From Nautilia profundicola AmH (GTDB taxonomy: Bacteria > Campylobacterota > Campylobacteria > Campylobacterales > Nautiliaceae): DNA of 64,000 nucleotides. The position numbers and the translations under genes were made by a program. This document shows, piece after piece, positions 57,003 to 64,000 of this stretch. The notes beneath the pieces were generated by a model. That model had not been told where the DNA came from. It saw only the letters and a list, made by a program, of their open reading frames with translations, and ran no database searches. The first letter of the stretch is position 1; each line of letters opens with the position of its first letter. Location: the NCBI RefSeq assembly GCF_000021725.1, contig NC_012115.1, forward strand, positions 390,501 to 454,500, given 5' to 3'.

Positions 57003-58190
57003 ATGAAAGAAGTATTGGATATTTTTAAAAAAATTACAAAAATACCTCACTGCAGCGGTAATACCGAGGAACTTAAAAATTTTATTATTGAGTGGGTTAA
57101 CAAAAGCGGATATCAATATAAAATTGATAAGGCAGGAAATATTTTAGCTTATAAAAACGAACCTGTTTTGGCATTTCAGAGTCACTATGACATGGTGTGC
57201 GTAGGTAAGGCTCCCAATATAAAAATAATAGAAGAAAACGGATGGCTTAGAGCCGAAAACTCATCTTTGGGTGCTGATAACGGAATAGGTGTAGCGATTA
57301 TGCTTTATTTAATGCAAAAATATGACAATTTGGAATTTTTGTTTACAAATGATGAGGAAATAGGTCTTATCGGTGCTTTTAATCTGGAGCTTGATATTAA
57401 AAGCAAATATCTTTTAAACCTCGACAGTGAAGATGAAAATATATATATCGGATGTGCGGGAGGCGTTGATGTAAAAGTTGAGTATCCTATAGAATACGAA
57501 AAATTTACAGGATTTTGTGCGGATGTTAAAATTGAAAATCTTCCGGGAGGTCACAGTGGTGTTGATATAGATAAGGATATTCCGAATGCTATAGTGGAAC
57601 TGATCGGCAGAGTAAAAAATATATGTTCTATTAAAGGAGGGGAGAGAAGAAATTCTATTCCAGCCAATGCTTATGCAAAAGTTAATTTTGCAAGTGAAAA
57701 AGGAAAAGAAGTTAAAATAATCGCAAAAGATTATCTTGAGTTTTTAAAAAAACTGCCTCACGGTGTGCTTGAATACGATTTTGAGTTTCAGGTTGTCAGT
57801 AAATCTGTAAATTTTGCAATGGTGGATAATGAAAATATTATTTTAAGTCTTCGCGCCAATTCAAATGAAAAACTGTATGAAGTTAAAGAATATATAAAAC
57901 AAAAATGTGCGGGAGCCAAGACAGAGTTTGAAGGGGAATATCCTGCATGGAAGCCCGAAGTGAGCGAACTTGCAAAAATTTTAAAAGAAATTATGAATAC
58001 CGAGTATAAAGTTATACACGCAGGTCTTGAGTGTGCGGTATTGAAAAACAAATTTCCGAATGTATCCATGGCTTCGATAGGTCCGGTGATAGAAAATCCG
58101 CATTCCGTAAACGAAAGGGTAAAAATCGATTCTGTAAAAAAAATATTTTTTGCAATAATAGAGCTAATAGAAAGGATGAATAATGAGTGA
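57003..58190 (+). CDS. M20 family metallopeptidase (aminoacyl-histidine dipeptidase-like)
   Basis: 395 residues, M20C-like. VLAFQSHYDMVCVG carries the first zinc histidine and aspartate, SLGADNGIGVAIM the bridging aspartate, and FTNDEEIGLIGA the catalytic glutamate pair; a later glutamate/histidine pair is in GLECAVL and NPHSVNERV. It is shorter than typical PepD (about 480), through a smaller lid domain. Substrate is probably dipeptides. The ATG follows an octamer-repeat block and a purine-rich ribosome binding site (AAAGGA). Its stop overlaps the carbonic anhydrase by eight bases. Confidence 0.85.
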   Translation: MKEVLDIFKKITKIPHCSGNTEELKNFIIEWVNKSGYQYKIDKAGNILAYKNEPVLAFQSHYDMVCVGKAPNIKIIEENGWLRAENSSLGADNGIGVAIMLYLMQKYDNLEFLFTNDEEIGLIGAFNLELDIKSKYLLNLDSEDENIYIGCAGGVDVKVEYPIEYEKFTGFCADVKIENLPGGHSGVDIDKDIPNAIVELIGRVKNICSIKGGERRNSIPANAYAKVNFASEKGKEVKIIAKDYLEFLKKLPHGVLEYDFEFQVVSKSVNFAMVDNENIILSLRANSNEKLYEVKEYIKQKCAGAKTEFEGEYPAWKPEVSELAKILKEIMNTEYKVIHAGLECAVLKNKFPNVSMASIGPVIENPHSVNERVKIDSVKKIFFAIIELIERMNNE

Positions 58191-58803
58191 GAAACTGTTT
58201 AAAGGGGTTTTGAATTTTAAAAAAGAGGATTTTGAAGCACACAAAGATCTTTTTCAGGAATTAAAAGAGGGTCAGCAGCCACACACATTTTATGTAGGCT
58301 GCAGTGATAGCAGAATTGTTCCGAATTTAATTACAAAAACAATGCCGGGGGAAGTGTTTGTAGTAAGAAATATTGCAAATATAGTACCGCCTTTTGAAAT
58401 AAACGACGGAACGTATAAATGTACTGCTTCGATTCTTGAATACGCGGTAAAATATCTTGAAGTTGAAAATATACTTGTTTGCGGACATAGCAACTGCGGC
58501 GGATTAAAAGCGCTTTTTTATCCTGCTGAAAAACTTGAAAAACTGCCTATGGTTAAAAAATGGCTTGAAATAATTGACGATGTAAAAAAAGCGGTGATTC
58601 ATATACAGGATCCAAAACTCAGAGAGTGGGAAGTGGAACAGTTAAATGTTGTGAAACAGCTTGATAATCTAATGACATATCCGTTTGTAAAAGAAAGAGT
58701 ACAAGAGGGTAAACTGAATCTGATAGGATGGTATTACATTATAGAAACGGGCGAAGTGTATAATTACAATAAAGAAAAAAATATTTTTGAGCTAATCAAT
58801 TAA
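58183..58803 (+). CDS. Beta-class carbonic anhydrase
   Basis: Interconverts CO2 and bicarbonate, useful to an autotroph. The zinc ligands are Cys in GCSDSR, and His and Cys in VCGHSNCGG; the Asp-Arg dyad is in CSDSR. 206 residues, cytoplasmic (no signal). Coupled to the M20 peptidase by an eight-base overlap. Confidence 0.95.
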   Translation: MSEKLFKGVLNFKKEDFEAHKDLFQELKEGQQPHTFYVGCSDSRIVPNLITKTMPGEVFVVRNIANIVPPFEINDGTYKCTASILEYAVKYLEVENILVCGHSNCGGLKALFYPAEKLEKLPMVKKWLEIIDDVKKAVIHIQDPKLREWEVEQLNVVKQLDNLMTYPFVKERVQEGKLNLIGWYYIIETGEVYNYNKEKNIFELIN

Positions 58804-58806
58804 AGC

Positions 58807-58898
58807 AGATAAGTAGTTTACCTACCCAACCAGCCATATGTGAAGTGGCAAAGAAAATTAAAATTTTTCTAATCTTCACAACTTCATAACTTACTTAT
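58807..58898. repeat. Fold-back spacer between convergent carbonic anhydrase and amidase genes
   Basis: Left part with GATAAGTAGTT and TGAAGTGG units (58807-58848), right part with CTTCACAA/CTTCATAA/CTTACTTAT units (58874-58898), which overlaps the amidase stop codon (58895-58897). Probably serves both ends as a transcript end. Confidence 0.55.
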
Positions 58899-60220
58899 GG
58901 ATTTTTTCTAAAATAGTTTTCGATTCCTTCCGCTATTCCTTTGGCGAGCAGTCTCTGATATTTTGATGTAAACAGTCTTGATGATTCTATTGGATTTGTT
59001 AAATATCCCGTTTCTATTAATATTGCAGGCATTTGTGTTCCTACAAGAACCCAAAAAGGTGCAGGTCTTACGCCGTTATCCCTTACATAATTGTATTTTG
59101 TTTTAAGGGAGCTTAGCATTCCTTGTTGTATGTCGATAGCGAGTTTGTTGGAATCTATCATTCTGTCTCTGTTGAGAAAATTAAGAATTACTCTTTGATC
59201 CAAGTAATTGAGCCCTTTAATTTCTTTATTTTCGAGTCTTGCCACGGCTATGGCTCTTTCGTTTCTTGTCGGAGAAAGAAAATATGTTTCTATTCCGTGA
59301 ATCCTGCGGTTGTGTTTTGGTGCTATATTGCAGTGTATGGATATAAACAAGTCAGCCTTTTTTAGGTTTGCGAAATGAGTTCTTTTTTTAAGGGGGATAA
59401 AATAATCGCTGTTTCTTGTCAAATAAACGGTATAACCTTTTTTTGTTAAATAATTTTTCAGATATTTTGAAATTTGTAAAACCGCTATTTTTTCATATCT
59501 GTTTTTAATGCCGACTCCACCTGCGTCTTTACCTCCGTGTCCCGGGTCGATTACGATTACTTTGCTTTTCGGTTTGTAGGCTTTTGGTTTTTGAGCCAAT
59601 ACACTTTTTATTGTGTGTTTTTTCGGTGAGTTTACCGTGATGGTTAAAATATGATTTTTTAGTGTATATCTTATGGTGAATTTGTTTTTTGAATAATATA
59701 CGATTCTGACTGTTTTTTTATTAAACTGTGCTATTTTTAAATATATTCCGTTATTTAATTTTTTGGATATGGCTTTATGTATAATGGCATTAGGTAGGTC
59801 TATGATTTTTTTATAAATTTTGGTTTTTATTGTAAAAAACCTGATGTTGTTATTTGGGATTTTCAGTTTTAAAGGATTGTAAGAATATATTTTTATATAT
59901 TTTGAAAATTTTTCATGTTTATTTGACGGTGTTATATCCGGTTTGGCTTTTGAAGTGTTTATTTTAGTTTTCAGTTTTTGTTTTTTTGTAAGTTTGGAAA
60001 GTTTTTGTTTATAATCGGAGACGTTAAACTTTAAAAACTCTCCACATTCAACAAGACCTTTTAATGCTTTTATTTCATTTTGTTTATCGTTGTCTAATAT
60101 TGCCGAAATATATTGTTGCTGAAATTTATAATAATCCTTGTAAGCCGAGTTTATTGATGATTTATTACAAACTGAAGCAAATAAGAAAGAAGCGAAAAGT
60201 AATAAAATAAATTTTTTCAT
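58895..60220 (-). CDS. N-acetylmuramoyl-L-alanine amidase (Amidase_3)
   Basis: 441 residues: signal peptide (MKKFILLLFASFLFA), an N-terminal region (about 20-220) with an AMIN-like beta part (NNNIRFFTIKTKIY, FTIRYTLKNHILTITV), and a zinc amidase domain. Ligands: His in IDPGHGGKDAGG, Glu in NRYEKIAVL, His in FISIHCNIAP; catalytic Glu in ILIETGYLTN. Cleaves the peptide from MurNAc during daughter-cell separation. It shares one base with the NMO stop. Same order as Cj1269c-Cj1272c. Confidence 0.92.
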   Translation of the reverse strand: MKKFILLLFASFLFASVCNKSSINSAYKDYYKFQQQYISAILDNDKQNEIKALKGLVECGEFLKFNVSDYKQKLSKLTKKQKLKTKINTSKAKPDITPSNKHEKFSKYIKIYSYNPLKLKIPNNNIRFFTIKTKIYKKIIDLPNAIIHKAISKKLNNGIYLKIAQFNKKTVRIVYYSKNKFTIRYTLKNHILTITVNSPKKHTIKSVLAQKPKAYKPKSKVIVIDPGHGGKDAGGVGIKNRYEKIAVLQISKYLKNYLTKKGYTVYLTRNSDYFIPLKKRTHFANLKKADLFISIHCNIAPKHNRRIHGIETYFLSPTRNERAIAVARLENKEIKGLNYLDQRVILNFLNRDRMIDSNKLAIDIQQGMLSSLKTKYNYVRDNGVRPAPFWVLVGTQMPAILIETGYLTNPIESSRLFTSKYQRLLAKGIAEGIENYFRKNP

Positions 60221-61305
60221 TACTCTCCGATCAGCTCTTTCATTAGTTCTTCAACACTTAGGAGTTTATCCGCTTTGTAAGCGTAAGCACCGCTGAAATA
60301 AAGTCCGAGTTCCTCATCACCCAAATAAGCGTCCGCTAATCTGTCTGCGATACAGTATCCCACTTTTCTTGCCTCTTCGCCTCTGTTACAAGGGAAAACA
60401 CAGTTTGAGATACATTTAATAACAGGTCCTTCTCTTTTTTCTACTTTTTCTATGAGTTTTGTTCTGATTCCTCTGGCCGGATATCCTACAGGTGATTTCA
60501 TAAGTACGATATCCTCTTTTTTTGCATTAAGAAGAATTTGTTTAAACTCATCACTTGCATCACATTCATGTGTTAGTGCGAATCTTGTTCCGAGCTGTAC
60601 TCCGTCGGCTCCAAGTTCCATAAATTTAACGATATCTTCATGGCTCCATATACCACCTGCGGCGATTACAGGAATGTTCGGATCCCATTTGTCAACTTCG
60701 GCTCTTACATCAGGAATAAGATGTTCAAGCTGATTTTCTTCTTTTAGACAGTCTTCGTATTTAAAGCCTTGATGACCACCGCTTAAAGGACCTTCAACAA
60801 TTACGGCATCCGGGATTCTACCGTATCTTTTTTCCCATCTTTTAGCGATTAGTTTAAAAGCTCTTCCGGTTGATACGATAGGCACAAGTGCCACATCAGG
60901 GAAGTCTTTTGTATATTCCGGCATATCCATTGGAAGTCCGGCACCAGTAATAATTATATCAACTCCCGCTTCACATGCGTCTTTTACCACTCTTCCGTAA
61001 TCGTTAATAGCATATAACACGTTACATCCAAGCGGTGCGTCGCTGCAAATTTTTCTCGCGTTTTCAACTATTTTAAAAAGTGCGTCACGGTTGTAAAATT
61101 CACTCTCTAAAAGAGGTCTTCCTTCAACAAGTTTTTTTGCATATTTCTTATCTTCGTAATAACCTGTTCCAACTGCACTGATTACACCGAGTCCTCCGTG
61201 TTTACTTACACTTCCGGCAAGTCTGTCCCAGCTTATGCCAAGGCCCATACCACCTTGTATAATAGGGTGTTTGATTGTATGTTTACCTATTTTTAGAGGT
61301 TTCAT
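60220..61305 (-). CDS. Nitronate monooxygenase-type FMN protein with C-terminal cysteine cluster
   Basis: 361 residues, 2-nitropropane dioxygenase/FabK-like TIM barrel: GGMGLGISWDRLAG at the N-terminus, the phosphate loop IPVIAAGGIW and GADGVQLGTRF, and His in SGGHQG. C298, C302, C306 and C318 (CX3CX3CX11C) near the C-terminus look like an Fe-S or metal site that typical nitronate monooxygenases lack. The real substrate is unknown. Overlaps tyrS and the amidase by one base each. Confidence 0.87.
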   Translation of the reverse strand: MKPLKIGKHTIKHPIIQGGMGLGISWDRLAGSVSKHGGLGVISAVGTGYYEDKKYAKKLVEGRPLLESEFYNRDALFKIVENARKICSDAPLGCNVLYAINDYGRVVKDACEAGVDIIITGAGLPMDMPEYTKDFPDVALVPIVSTGRAFKLIAKRWEKRYGRIPDAVIVEGPLSGGHQGFKYEDCLKEENQLEHLIPDVRAEVDKWDPNIPVIAAGGIWSHEDIVKFMELGADGVQLGTRFALTHECDASDEFKQILLNAKKEDIVLMKSPVGYPARGIRTKLIEKVEKREGPVIKCISNCVFPCNRGEEARKVGYCIADRLADAYLGDEELGLYFSGAYAYKADKLLSVEELMKELIGE

Positions 61306-62558
61306 TATTTTACCTTTACTTTTGCGAATTTTCTTTTTCCGATTTGAAGAATATACTCTTCACCGCTTTTTAATATTAGATTTTGATCATCAATTTTTTC
61401 CTGGTTTATTCTCACCGCTCCGCCTTTAATATGGCGTCTTGCTTCCGATTTGCTTGATGCAAGTTTAGTGTTTACGAGAGCATCCACTATATTTTGTTCG
61501 TCAAGTTCAAATTCTGGAATATCATCAGGAATCTGACCTTGTTTATGAACTTTATCGAAATGCTCTTTTGCTTTTATTCCGGCACCTTCGCCGTGGAATC
61601 TGTCGACTATTTCAATTGCAAGAGCTTCTTTAGCTATTTTAGGGTTCATTCCCTCTTTTACTTTTTGTTTAAGCTCTTCGATTTCTTTTAAAGACTTTTC
61701 GCTTAGAAGTTCATACCAGTCCCACATAAGTTCATCTGAAATTGAAAGTACTTTTGCAAAAATAGTATTCGGATCTTCCGTAATACCTATATAGTTCCCG
61801 AGTGATTTACTCATTTTATTAATTCCGTCAAGACCCACTAAAAGTGGCATCATAATAACGCTTTGTTCTTTTCCGACGTTGTATGTTTTTTGAAGTTGTC
61901 TTCCCATTAGAAGATTGAATTTCTGGTCAGTTCCGCCAATTTCTATATCGCTTTTCAGTGCAACGCTGTCATATCCTTGAAGCAGCGGATAAATAAACTC
62001 ACTAATTGCGATAGGTGTTTGGCTTTTGAATCTTTTTTCAAAATCGTCACGTTCGAGCATTCTTGCCACTGTATAAGTTGTTGTAAGTTCTACAATCCCT
62101 GCAGCTCCGAGCGCGTTTAACCATTTTGAGTTAAATACCACTTCAGTATTTTCCCTGTCTAAAATTTTAAATACCTGTTCTTTATATGTTTCTGCGTTTT
62201 TGGCTACTTCATCGGGCGTTAACATTTTTCTTGTAGCGCTTTTACCGCTCGGATCACCTATTTGAGCCGTAAAATCACCTATAAGAAACTGTACTGTCGC
62301 ACCGTATTTTTGAAATGTTTTAAGCTTTTGCAGCAATACCGTGTGACCTAAATGCAAATCCGGTGCGGTAGGGTCAAATCCCGCTTTGATTGTAAATCTC
62401 TCACCCGTTTGAAGATATTTGTTTATAAGGTTTTCGATATATTCCATTCCGATAATTTCACTGCTTCCTCTTTGGATTTCAGCCATTGCCTCTTCAAGTT
62501 TAGGATGTTTTTCCATACTCAGTTCTCCATTTTCAGTTTTCAGTTTTTTATTATCCAT
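61305..62558 (-). CDS. tyrS: Tyrosyl-tRNA synthetase, start within a heptamer repeat
   Basis: Class I synthetase for tRNA-Tyr. [14 protein letters not shown] holds the HIGH motif (HLGH) and [11 protein letters not shown] is the KMSKS loop; a C-terminal S4-like domain (about 350-417) is present. Two starts are possible: 62558 (AAGGA eight bases before, touching the spoT stop; 417 residues) and Met15 at 62516 (GGAG eight bases before; 403 residues, closer to the family). The first 14 codons are mostly repeat-coded, so the inner start may be the ancestral one. Confidence 0.94.
   Translation of the reverse strand: MDNKKLKTENGELSMEKHPKLEEAMAEIQRGSSEIIGMEYIENLINKYLQTGERFTIKAGFDPTAPDLHLGHTVLLQKLKTFQKYGATVQFLIGDFTAQIGDPSGKSATRKMLTPDEVAKNAETYKEQVFKILDRENTEVVFNSKWLNALGAAGIVELTTTYTVARMLERDDFEKRFKSQTPIAISEFIYPLLQGYDSVALKSDIEIGGTDQKFNLLMGRQLQKTYNVGKEQSVIMMPLLVGLDGINKMSKSLGNYIGITEDPNTIFAKVLSISDELMWDWYELLSEKSLKEIEELKQKVKEGMNPKIAKEALAIEIVDRFHGEGAGIKAKEHFDKVHKQGQIPDDIPEFELDEQNIVDALVNTKLASSKSEARRHIKGGAVRINQEKIDDQNLILKSGEEYILQIGKRKFAKVKVK
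62512..62546 (-). repeat. Heptamer block at the tyrS start
   Basis: Sense strand: AAACTGA-AAACTGA-AAATGGA-GAACTGA-GTATGGA, five units; supplies the GGAG and the ATG of the inner start. Confidence 0.8.
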
Positions 62559-64000
62559 TATACGCGTCCTTTGCCGATATGAATTCTATAATATGATATT
62601 CATTTGCTATTTTTTGTTTTATATTATCGAAAAGTTTAGAATCAAATTCTATTTCAAGTTTGCAGTTGTTTGATTCTTTACCGAGATTGATAGAATGGAT
62701 AAATACACCGAGTCTGCTTAGGAAACTGACGAATTTTGCAAGTTCGCCTTTTTTATTTTGCAGGGTTACAACTAAAAAGTATCTGTTTTGAGTGTTTCTT
62801 ATCCATTCTACAAAAACGGCTTTGTCGATTTTCTTTTCGGCATTATTACAAAATCTGTGGTGAATTTCAACTTCTTTTTTCTTCAGAAGGCCTAAAATTT
62901 TATCTCCGAATTTCGGATGACAGCAGTAATTAAAACTGATATCGCTAATCTGTTTGTTTGTCAGAATACGTATGTTTCCGAATTCAAACTCTTTTAGGTT
63001 TATGTTTTTAAAATATAAAATATTTCTTTTTCTCATTGTTTTATAAAGTCTTTTGACAACGTCTTTTAAGAAATTTTTATCTTCTACGATTTTACTGATT
63101 GAGTCACACAGGTAATTGGCTTTAATCAAGGCTTTTAATTTAATTTCGTCTATATCGAAGATGCCTTTTAGTATAGCGATTGCCAGACGTCTGTTTATCT
63201 CTTTTTCTTTTTGTCGGCAGAGTTTTTTCTGTTCGTATTTCGCTTTACTTGTTTTAAGTGATTCAATCCAGCTACATCTCGGAATTACTTCGTTGCCTGT
63301 GACGATTCTTACAATGTCTCCCGTTTTTAGCGTGGTGAGTAATGTGGCTTTTTCTTTATTAATATATGCGCCAATTGCTTTATTTCCGATATCGGTATGA
63401 ATCATATATGCAAAATCAAGTGCCGTTGCTCCCCTTGGAAGGGTGAAAGTGTCGAATTTTGGAGAATACACTACAATATCTTCGCTAAACAGGTCGTTTT
63501 TGGCGAGTTCGTAAAAATCTTCAATATCTTCTTCAAATTTCATATCTTCCAGCCATTTGATATTCGGAAGGGCGGTATTTAGTTTATATTTCCAGTGTGC
63601 GGCGATTCCGAATTCCGCGTTTTTATCCATATCAAACGTTCTTATCTGTACTTCAATAATAGAGTTTCCGTCATAAACCGTGGTATGAAGTGTTTGGTAT
63701 CCGTTTTCTTTAGGAATGGCGATATAATCTTTAAACCTTGAAATTAAAGGTCTGAAATTAAGATGAACGACACCTAATGTTTCATAACATTCAATAGGTT
63801 CGTTTACTATTATTCTGACAGCCAAAAGATCTAAAATTTCCTCAATGGAAATGCCTTTTCTTTGCATTTTAAGAAATATGGAATAATAATGTTTTATCCT
63901 GCTTTTGACTTCAAAATCTTTAAGCCCTTCTTTTAACAGAAGTTTTTGTATTTTTTGAGTGAATTCGTTTAGTCTGAGTCTGAACTCTTCTTTGTGTTTT
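62551..64000 (-). CDS. spoT: RelA/SpoT (p)ppGpp synthetase/hydrolase, 3' part (N-terminus outside window)
   Basis: The frame is open to the right window edge; the N-terminal HD hydrolase domain lies outside. Present are the synthetase domain ([32 protein letters not shown]), a TGS domain ([21 protein letters not shown], given as [14 protein letters not shown] then ATALDFA), a helical region and a C-terminal ACT-like domain ([20 protein letters not shown]). Just inside the edge [19 protein letters not shown] matches the family's hinge before the synthetase. Campylobacterota carry one bifunctional enzyme, so spoT is the likely name. Its stop is adjacent to the tyrS start. Confidence 0.92.
   Translation of the reverse strand, partial: KHKEEFRLRLNEFTQKIQKLLLKEGLKDFEVKSRIKHYYSIFLKMQRKGISIEEILDLLAVRIIVNEPIECYETLGVVHLNFRPLISRFKDYIAIPKENGYQTLHTTVYDGNSIIEVQIRTFDMDKNAEFGIAAHWKYKLNTALPNIKWLEDMKFEEDIEDFYELAKNDLFSEDIVVYSPKFDTFTLPRGATALDFAYMIHTDIGNKAIGAYINKEKATLLTTLKTGDIVRIVTGNEVIPRCSWIESLKTSKAKYEQKKLCRQKEKEINRRLAIAILKGIFDIDEIKLKALIKANYLCDSISKIVEDKNFLKDVVKRLYKTMRKRNILYFKNINLKEFEFGNIRILTNKQISDISFNYCCHPKFGDKILGLLKKKEVEIHHRFCNNAEKKIDKAVFVEWIRNTQNRYFLVVTLQNKKGELAKFVSFLSRLGVFIHSINLGKESNNCKLEIEFDSKLFDNIKQKIANEYHIIEFISAKDAYNG

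Noticed and set aside
62551-64000. Small synthetase lacking the HD domain
   Set aside because: The frame continues to the window edge with the family's hinge sequence, so the N-terminus is simply outside.

Overview
The window is a dense, AT-rich, almost wholly housekeeping stretch of a Campylobacterota (Epsilonproteobacteria) chromosome. Gene order matches what I recall of Campylobacter jejuni and Helicobacter pylori: rpsB-tsf-ABC ATPase-fliR-acidic protein-gmk-argS; nadD-rsfS beside gap-pgk-tpiA-fabI; rlmB-(RodZ-like)-(exported protein)-aminotransferase-hom; uvrD-truB-csrA-ispE; flaG-fliD-fliS; spoT-tyrS-NMO-amidase. A Tat-exported superoxide reductase, LuxS, cobalamin-independent MetE and many 1 to 40 base gene overlaps suggest a small anaerobic or microaerophilic chemolithotroph, most likely of the Nautilia/Caminibacter/Lebetimonas group. 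The genus is inference: there is no rRNA gene here to test it. I saw no tRNA, rRNA, prophage, insertion sequence or CRISPR.

Layout: 1-3.6 kb, end of a YyaL-type protein, superoxide reductase, an anion permease and luxS. 3.8-5.6 kb, rpsB-tsf behind a leader that can fold as a pseudoknot. 5.6-6.4 kb, a gene-free spacer with a perfect 7-base tandem array. 6.4-12.7 kb, ABC ATPase, fliR, PLD nuclease, acidic protein, gmk, argS, DUF523. 12.7-17.4 kb, rsfS, nadD and the gap-pgk-tpiA-fabI run. 17.8-18.9 kb, a porin with strong promoter and terminator. 19.1-24.4 kb, a tight minus-strand run from rlmB to a Crp-type regulator. 24.6-28.3 kb, metK and metE. 28.4-34.0 kb, aroB, MscS channel, uracil-DNA glycosylase and a TrkA-C protein. 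34.1-38.0 kb, tgt, PilZ protein, lipoprotein, rsmD. 38.2-40.9 kb, the flagellar cap operon. 41-43 kb, DUF302, TDT permease, rhodanese. 43-47 kb, ispE, csrA, truB, uvrD. 47-50.9 kb, LysR, pepF, a class IV aminotransferase-like gene. 51-56.6 kb, glnA, a double-receiver GGDEF protein, pabB, pyrB, a 32-codon membrane peptide, cmoB. 57-64 kb, an M20 peptidase, carbonic anhydrase, amidase, NMO, tyrS and the 3' part of spoT/relA.

The unexpected signal is in repeats rather than genes. (i) A perfect 7-base tandem array of nearly 33 units lies at 5921-6150. (ii) Seven copies of a 13-base palindrome, AGTG-N5-CACT, sit in spacers, mostly just after genes. (iii) Many spacers are built of imperfect tandem units of 7, 8 or 9 bases, often as complementary left and right arms, so that the spacer folds back; one such fold makes a credible terminator behind the 28.4-29.5 kb gene. 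(iv) The same units have entered coding sequence: an octamer block in a PabB loop, heptamer blocks inside and at the start of truB and at the start of tyrS, and a heptamer block that supplies the likely ribosome binding site of tgt. I regard this repeat system as the best candidate for something under-described here; the gene content itself is conventional.
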